Shown here piece after piece: positions 60,678 through 64,000 of a stretch of DNA of 64,000 bases. Origin of the DNA: an uncultured Verrucomicrobia subdivision 3 bacterium (GTDB taxonomy: Bacteria > Verrucomicrobiota > Verrucomicrobiia > Limisphaerales > UBA11358); contig CAINLR010000044.1 of assembly GCA_903850425.1 (NCBI GenBank), forward strand, positions 18,945-82,944. The letters are read 5' to 3'. Under the pieces are notes generated by a model. That model saw nothing but the letters and a program-made list of their open reading frames with translations. It ran no database searches and was not told the origin of the DNA. Within the stretch, counting starts at the first letter, position 1. Each line of letters starts with the position of its first letter. The position numbers and the translations under genes are program-made.

Positions 60678-62942
60678 TCACCGGTCCTGCAGTCGGTAAA
60701 AGAACTGCGACCGGCCGGTCGCGGTGCTGTTCGTTGCCGAGAAATTTCCGGCGGCGTCAAACGAATTGGTGGCCACCGCTTGCCACTGTGCGAACGGCAG
60801 CGTCAGATTTGTGGCGGTCAGCAGGAGATAACTGCCGCCGGCCGTGCCGCCATAGCCGGTGATGATGAGGTTGCCAGCGGCAAGCTGGATGCCGGCGAAG
60901 CGCGGAACAGTGGTGGTGGCGTTCGTCACGGCGGTGTAACTGGAAAAGCCGCCGGCATTGCCCGCGCGCAAACGATAGAAATAAGTCGTGCCCGGCAACA
61001 GTCCGCTGTCGGTCAGATTGGTCAGGCCGGCGGTCACGGCGGCGAGCAGGGTGAACGTGACATTGTCGGTGGAGCGTTCGATCAGAAAGTTGATTTCGTT
61101 GGTGGAGTTGTCCCGCCAGGCGAGGCTGATTTGAGAACCATTTGCGGCCGTTGCCGCCAAGTTATCCGGCGCGGCGGGAATCGCGGGGCTGGTGCCAGAC
61201 ACAATGAGATCCACCGCATCATAAACCCAGCCGGCGCTCAACCACGGCCCGAGATCAGCATTGCCGCTGACCGGCGAGATGGTCAGCGTGTTGAGTCCCG
61301 TGACAAAATGGCCGGAGGACACGGAGTAAGTTTCCAGCGTCTCGTTGCCGCGCCAAGTGCCGGTGGTGAAGCTGCGCGAATTCGGCTGCGCAGATGCGCC
61401 GGGATAACTTGGCGAGTAGCCGTTGACGGTGATTTGCGGCCGGCCGTTGTTGTAGGCGCAGGTCATGCCGACGCGGAAGGTCATTGTGGCAATTTGCGCG
61501 GCCGTGAGGTTAAACAAAATGGTCGTGGGCGTGTTGGTCGCGCGCATCTGGATCGCGGGGAAATCTCCGGCCACATTCGTGCCGACGGAATAAACCCGCG
61601 GTCCCCAGTTCGTCCCGCTCGCCCCCGTGCAGCGCACATCCTGCGGATGCATGTTGACGATGTTGGTGCCGTTCAAAAACCCGCTGGGCGTGCCGTCCCA
61701 ATTGCCGATGCGAAAAATGGTCGTGGGCGCGCTTTCGCCGGAGGCGAGATTCACAACATTGGTGGTCCCCGCAGTCACGGTCACGGTCTGGTTCGTCACG
61801 GGCAATTCACCTTTGTAAAGGGTCGCGGTGTAGCTGCCGGTTTTCATCAGCGAGCACAAGTAAGTGCCGTTTGCGGCGACCGTCGCCCAGTATTGCGCGT
61901 TGGGGTTGGCGAAACCGACGACGCCTTGAAATCCGGCGGGAATTCCCGAAGCGACGCCGCTCACCGCGCCGCGGTTGGTCGCGGAAACCCAGCCCAGCAA
62001 ATTCAAGCCGCCGGTTTCGATCCAAGAATAATCCAGCGGCAACGTGGGTGCCGCGCCGGTGGTGAACACCATCGCGTAAGGTCCATACAACAATCCGCCC
62101 AGACGCCACGCTTCGGTCTGTTCGTGGCCGGAATTCATGTAATTGTAAACTTCTTGATCACTGCCTGCGCCGTCGCCCTGATTTTCAATGTCGCGGTAAA
62201 ACGGCCCGCCCGAGCTGCTCTCGCGCGTGTCGAACACGCTCCAGACGCCGATGCCGGTGCCGGTTGCGCCAGAATAAGTCAAATCCATCGCGCGGTGCCG
62301 GCCGTAATATTTTGAAGTCGAGTGGCCGTCGGCATAGCCAAAAACATCCGAGCTTTCAATCGCGCCGGTGTTGCCGTTGTTGTTCGACGGCGGAGGGCCG
62401 TTGGGGATTTTATTGAATTGCAGCCGGGTGATCCAGCGCAGCTCGCCCACGCTCGGCTCGTCCACCACATAAGTCGCCAGGTAGATGACCGGGTCGCCGT
62501 TGCGCACCATCAGATAATTCGTGAGGTTGGTCACCACGGTGTTGTTGGTCCCGCTGTTGACGGTGATTTTGATGTAGCTGCTGCCATAGGTCGTGGCGGT
62601 GACCGTGGCCGAACCCAGTCCCGACGCGATGTGCGTGTTCTTGTCGGTGGCCTGATATTCCGTGCCGTTGAAATTAAGCGAGGTCACGTCGCCACTGGAT
62701 TGATTGACCTTAAACACCAGCCCGCCGCCCGTGTCCACCGTGTAATAACCGCCGCTGCTCGTCACGCCAAACGCGCCAAAGACGCGGGCCGGCAACCCCG
62801 TCAACAGCGCCAGCCCCAGACTCAAGACCAGACGTCTGGCCTGGAGGGAAACCAGCCCGGACACTCGGCGGTGCGCCCCTTCGCCGGGCAATGAATGCCG
62901 GCGCTTCGCTAGGGAAACAAACGCAGTCTTCAAACTTAACAA
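60678..62942 (-). CDS. Rhamnogalacturonan lyase-like (PL4) protein with Fn3 and C-terminal module
   Basis: The protein has 754 residues with a hydrophobic signal segment (about 37-58) after a long basic N-terminus. The lyase domain starts TSSGGYYTVDTGGGLVFKVN and contains YYGRHRAMDL, DTRESSSGGPFYRDIENQGD and HEQTEAWRLGGLLYGPYAMV, as in PL4 enzymes. A central beta domain (about 330-440) and a jelly-roll (about 440-560) complete the three-domain PL4 layout. A fibronectin type III domain (APDNLAATAANGSQISLAWR) and a C-terminal module ending FFYRLQDR follow. It cleaves rhamnogalacturonan I, so pectin is the likely target of the cluster. Confidence 0.88.
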   Translation of the reverse strand: MLSLKTAFVSLAKRRHSLPGEGAHRRVSGLVSLQARRLVLSLGLALLTGLPARVFGAFGVTSSGGYYTVDTGGGLVFKVNQSSGDVTSLNFNGTEYQATDKNTHIASGLGSATVTATTYGSSYIKITVNSGTNNTVVTNLTNYLMVRNGDPVIYLATYVVDEPSVGELRWITRLQFNKIPNGPPPSNNNGNTGAIESSDVFGYADGHSTSKYYGRHRAMDLTYSGATGTGIGVWSVFDTRESSSGGPFYRDIENQGDGAGSDQEVYNYMNSGHEQTEAWRLGGLLYGPYAMVFTTGAAPTLPLDYSWIETGGLNLLGWVSATNRGAVSGVASGIPAGFQGVVGFANPNAQYWATVAANGTYLCSLMKTGSYTATLYKGELPVTNQTVTVTAGTTNVVNLASGESAPTTIFRIGNWDGTPSGFLNGTNIVNMHPQDVRCTGASGTNWGPRVYSVGTNVAGDFPAIQMRATNTPTTILFNLTAAQIATMTFRVGMTCAYNNGRPQITVNGYSPSYPGASAQPNSRSFTTGTWRGNETLETYSVSSGHFVTGLNTLTISPVSGNADLGPWLSAGWVYDAVDLIVSGTSPAIPAAPDNLAATAANGSQISLAWRDNSTNEINFLIERSTDNVTFTLLAAVTAGLTNLTDSGLLPGTTYFYRLRAGNAGGFSSYTAVTNATTTVPRFAGIQLAAGNLIITGYGGTAGGSYLLLTATNLTLPFAQWQAVATNSFDAAGNFSATNSTATGRSQFFYRLQDR

Positions 62943-63078
62943 TTGGATGATGGTAAATTATAGCCCAGGTCGGCTCGGTTGTAACCATCACCAGAACTGT
63001 GGATGGCTTGGAACGGCTGAAAACCGCCTCACATCACCTGCCGCCAACTTTTCGGTCGGTGCCCGACAGTCGGGGCGA

Positions 63079-64000
63079 TCATTCCACCCGCGCCTCGCCC
63101 TTGCCTTTGACGACTTCGCCGATGATCCAGGCTCTGTGCTTCTGCGCGTTGATGAATTGCAAAATTGCGTCCGCTTTTTCCGCCGCGACAATGCTGACCA
63201 TGCCGATGCCCATGTTGAACACCTGATACAATTCTTCGTCCGGCACGCCGCTCTTCTCGGCGATGATCTGGAAGATGGGCAGCATGTCCCACGAACCTTT
63301 TTTGATGACGCAGTCGAGCGCCTTGGGCAGCACGCGCGGGATGTTGTCCACGAAGCCACCGCCCGTGATATGCGCAAATGCTTTGACCGGCAGTTTTGAA
63401 TTTTTAATTCTTGATTTTGAATTGAAGCGCTTCAGCAGCGCTTGCACCAGCGGCCCGTAGCTGATGTGCTCTTTCAAAAGTTCTTCGCCGATGGATTTCT
63501 TCAAGCCGGGAACTTTGCTCGATGGTTTGTAGCCGAGTTGCTCGAAAAAAATCTTGCGCCCGAGCGAATAGCCGTTCGTGTGCAGGCCGCTCGACTCAAT
63601 GCCGATCACCACGTCGCCGCGCTTGATGGTTTTCTGGCCGTTGAGCATCTTGGATTTTTCCACCACGCCGACGATCGTGCCGCTCACGTCATATTCGCCT
63701 GGCTGGTAAAAGCCCGGCATCTGCGCCGTCTCGCCGCCGATGAGCGCGCAATTGTTTTCCGCGCACGCCCGCGCGAAACCCTTGATGATGTCCGTGAAAA
63801 CGTGCGGCTCCAATTTGCCCGTGCCGAGATAATCGAGAAAGAACAGCGGTTCCGCGCCGAGCACGGCGATGTCGTTCACGCAATGGTTCACGAGGTCCGC
63901 GCCGATGGTGTCGTGCTTGTCCTGCTGGAAGGCGATCTTGAGCTTGGTGCCGACGCCGTCCACGGAGGAGACGAGGATGGGCTCGCGATATTTTTTGACG
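63079..64000 (-). CDS. purM: Phosphoribosylformylglycinamidine cyclo-ligase (N-terminus outside window)
   Basis: The frame is open to the right edge, so the start is missing; about 306 residues are visible. Family stretches are SSVDGVGTKLKIA, DLVNHCVNDIAVLGAEPLFF, CALIGGETAQMPGFY and AFAHITGGGFVDNIPRVLP, with MGIGMVSIV near the C-terminus. The enzyme makes aminoimidazole ribotide in step five of purine synthesis. An AT-rich stretch at 63394-63427 encodes NSKSRIKNSKLPVK, which looks like a small insertion in a loop. Confidence 0.95.
   Translation of the reverse strand, partial: VKKYREPILVSSVDGVGTKLKIAFQQDKHDTIGADLVNHCVNDIAVLGAEPLFFLDYLGTGKLEPHVFTDIIKGFARACAENNCALIGGETAQMPGFYQPGEYDVSGTIVGVVEKSKMLNGQKTIKRGDVVIGIESSGLHTNGYSLGRKIFFEQLGYKPSSKVPGLKKSIGEELLKEHISYGPLVQALLKRFNSKSRIKNSKLPVKAFAHITGGGFVDNIPRVLPKALDCVIKKGSWDMLPIFQIIAEKSGVPDEELYQVFNMGIGMVSIVAAEKADAILQFINAQKHRAWIIGEVVKGKGEARVE

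Overview
The window is a GC-rich chromosomal segment of a Gram-negative bacterium, most likely of the phylum Verrucomicrobiota (Limisphaerales/Pedosphaeraceae-like). This is an inference from gene content. An outer membrane is indicated by LptD, a LAB_N lipid-A-type protein and an aromatic-terminated beta-barrel. Traits typical of the phylum are a prepilin-type protein with a C-terminal GYKDGHV-like motif, a giant Thr/Asn-rich DUF11/Ig-repeat surface protein, a sigma factor fused to a membrane and coiled-coil tail, many secreted polysaccharide-degrading enzymes, and several kinds of palindromic intergenic repeat. Both window edges cut genes: DoxX at the left and purM at the right. There is one tRNA gene, tRNA-Leu(CAA), and no rRNA gene.

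Layout. 1-5.5 kb: partial DoxX, a small HTH protein, an NfeD-like/flotillin/PLDc_N membrane cluster, a small HAD protein and gnd. 5.8-20.5 kb: a 4542-residue secreted repeat protein followed 9 bases later by an outer-membrane beta-barrel gene. 20.5-26.9 kb: a small secreted protein, an RlmI-like rRNA methyltransferase, trpS, a pseudopilin, recF and a proline-rich zinc-ribbon protein. 26.9-33 kb: a decayed antitoxin/toxin pair, a GH97 glycosidase, and a two-gene unit made of a CHAT (caspase-like) protease with N-terminal zinc ribbons plus a small EACC1-like partner. 33-40 kb: a very large secreted glycosidase-like protein, a pseudogene zone (HzsA-like remnant joined to an integrase remnant) beside tRNA-Leu, and lptD. 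40-49 kb: yajQ followed by a two-gene DUF6883/DUF4926-like cassette flanked by a duplicated yajQ 3' end, then GNAT, a beta-CASP nuclease, small membrane proteins, S1/P1 nuclease, DUF423, recA and engB. 49-54 kb: an S41-like protein, the sigma-factor fusion, an 820-base gene-free stretch holding repeats and extra copies of the purD 3' end, and purD. 54-63 kb: a one-strand saccharolytic cluster (heparinase II/III-like, GH95, GH35, PL4-like). 63-64 kb: purM.

How it works together. The PL4-GH35-GH95-heparinase-like cluster, with GH97 and the unassigned large glycosidase elsewhere, suggests breakdown of pectic (rhamnogalacturonan) and fucosylated or galactosylated plant or algal polysaccharide. 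The two purine genes purD and purM enclose the main cluster.

The most unusual signals are these: (i) the CHAT protease/EACC1-like pair, a likely conflict or regulated-death module; (ii) the cassette after yajQ, bounded by 60-bp direct repeats that differ only at synonymous sites; (iii) the similar multiplication of the purD 3' end around a 63-nt tandem repeat; (iv) the membrane-tethered sigma-factor architecture; and (v) recent internal duplication of about 0.8 kb in the giant surface-protein gene.
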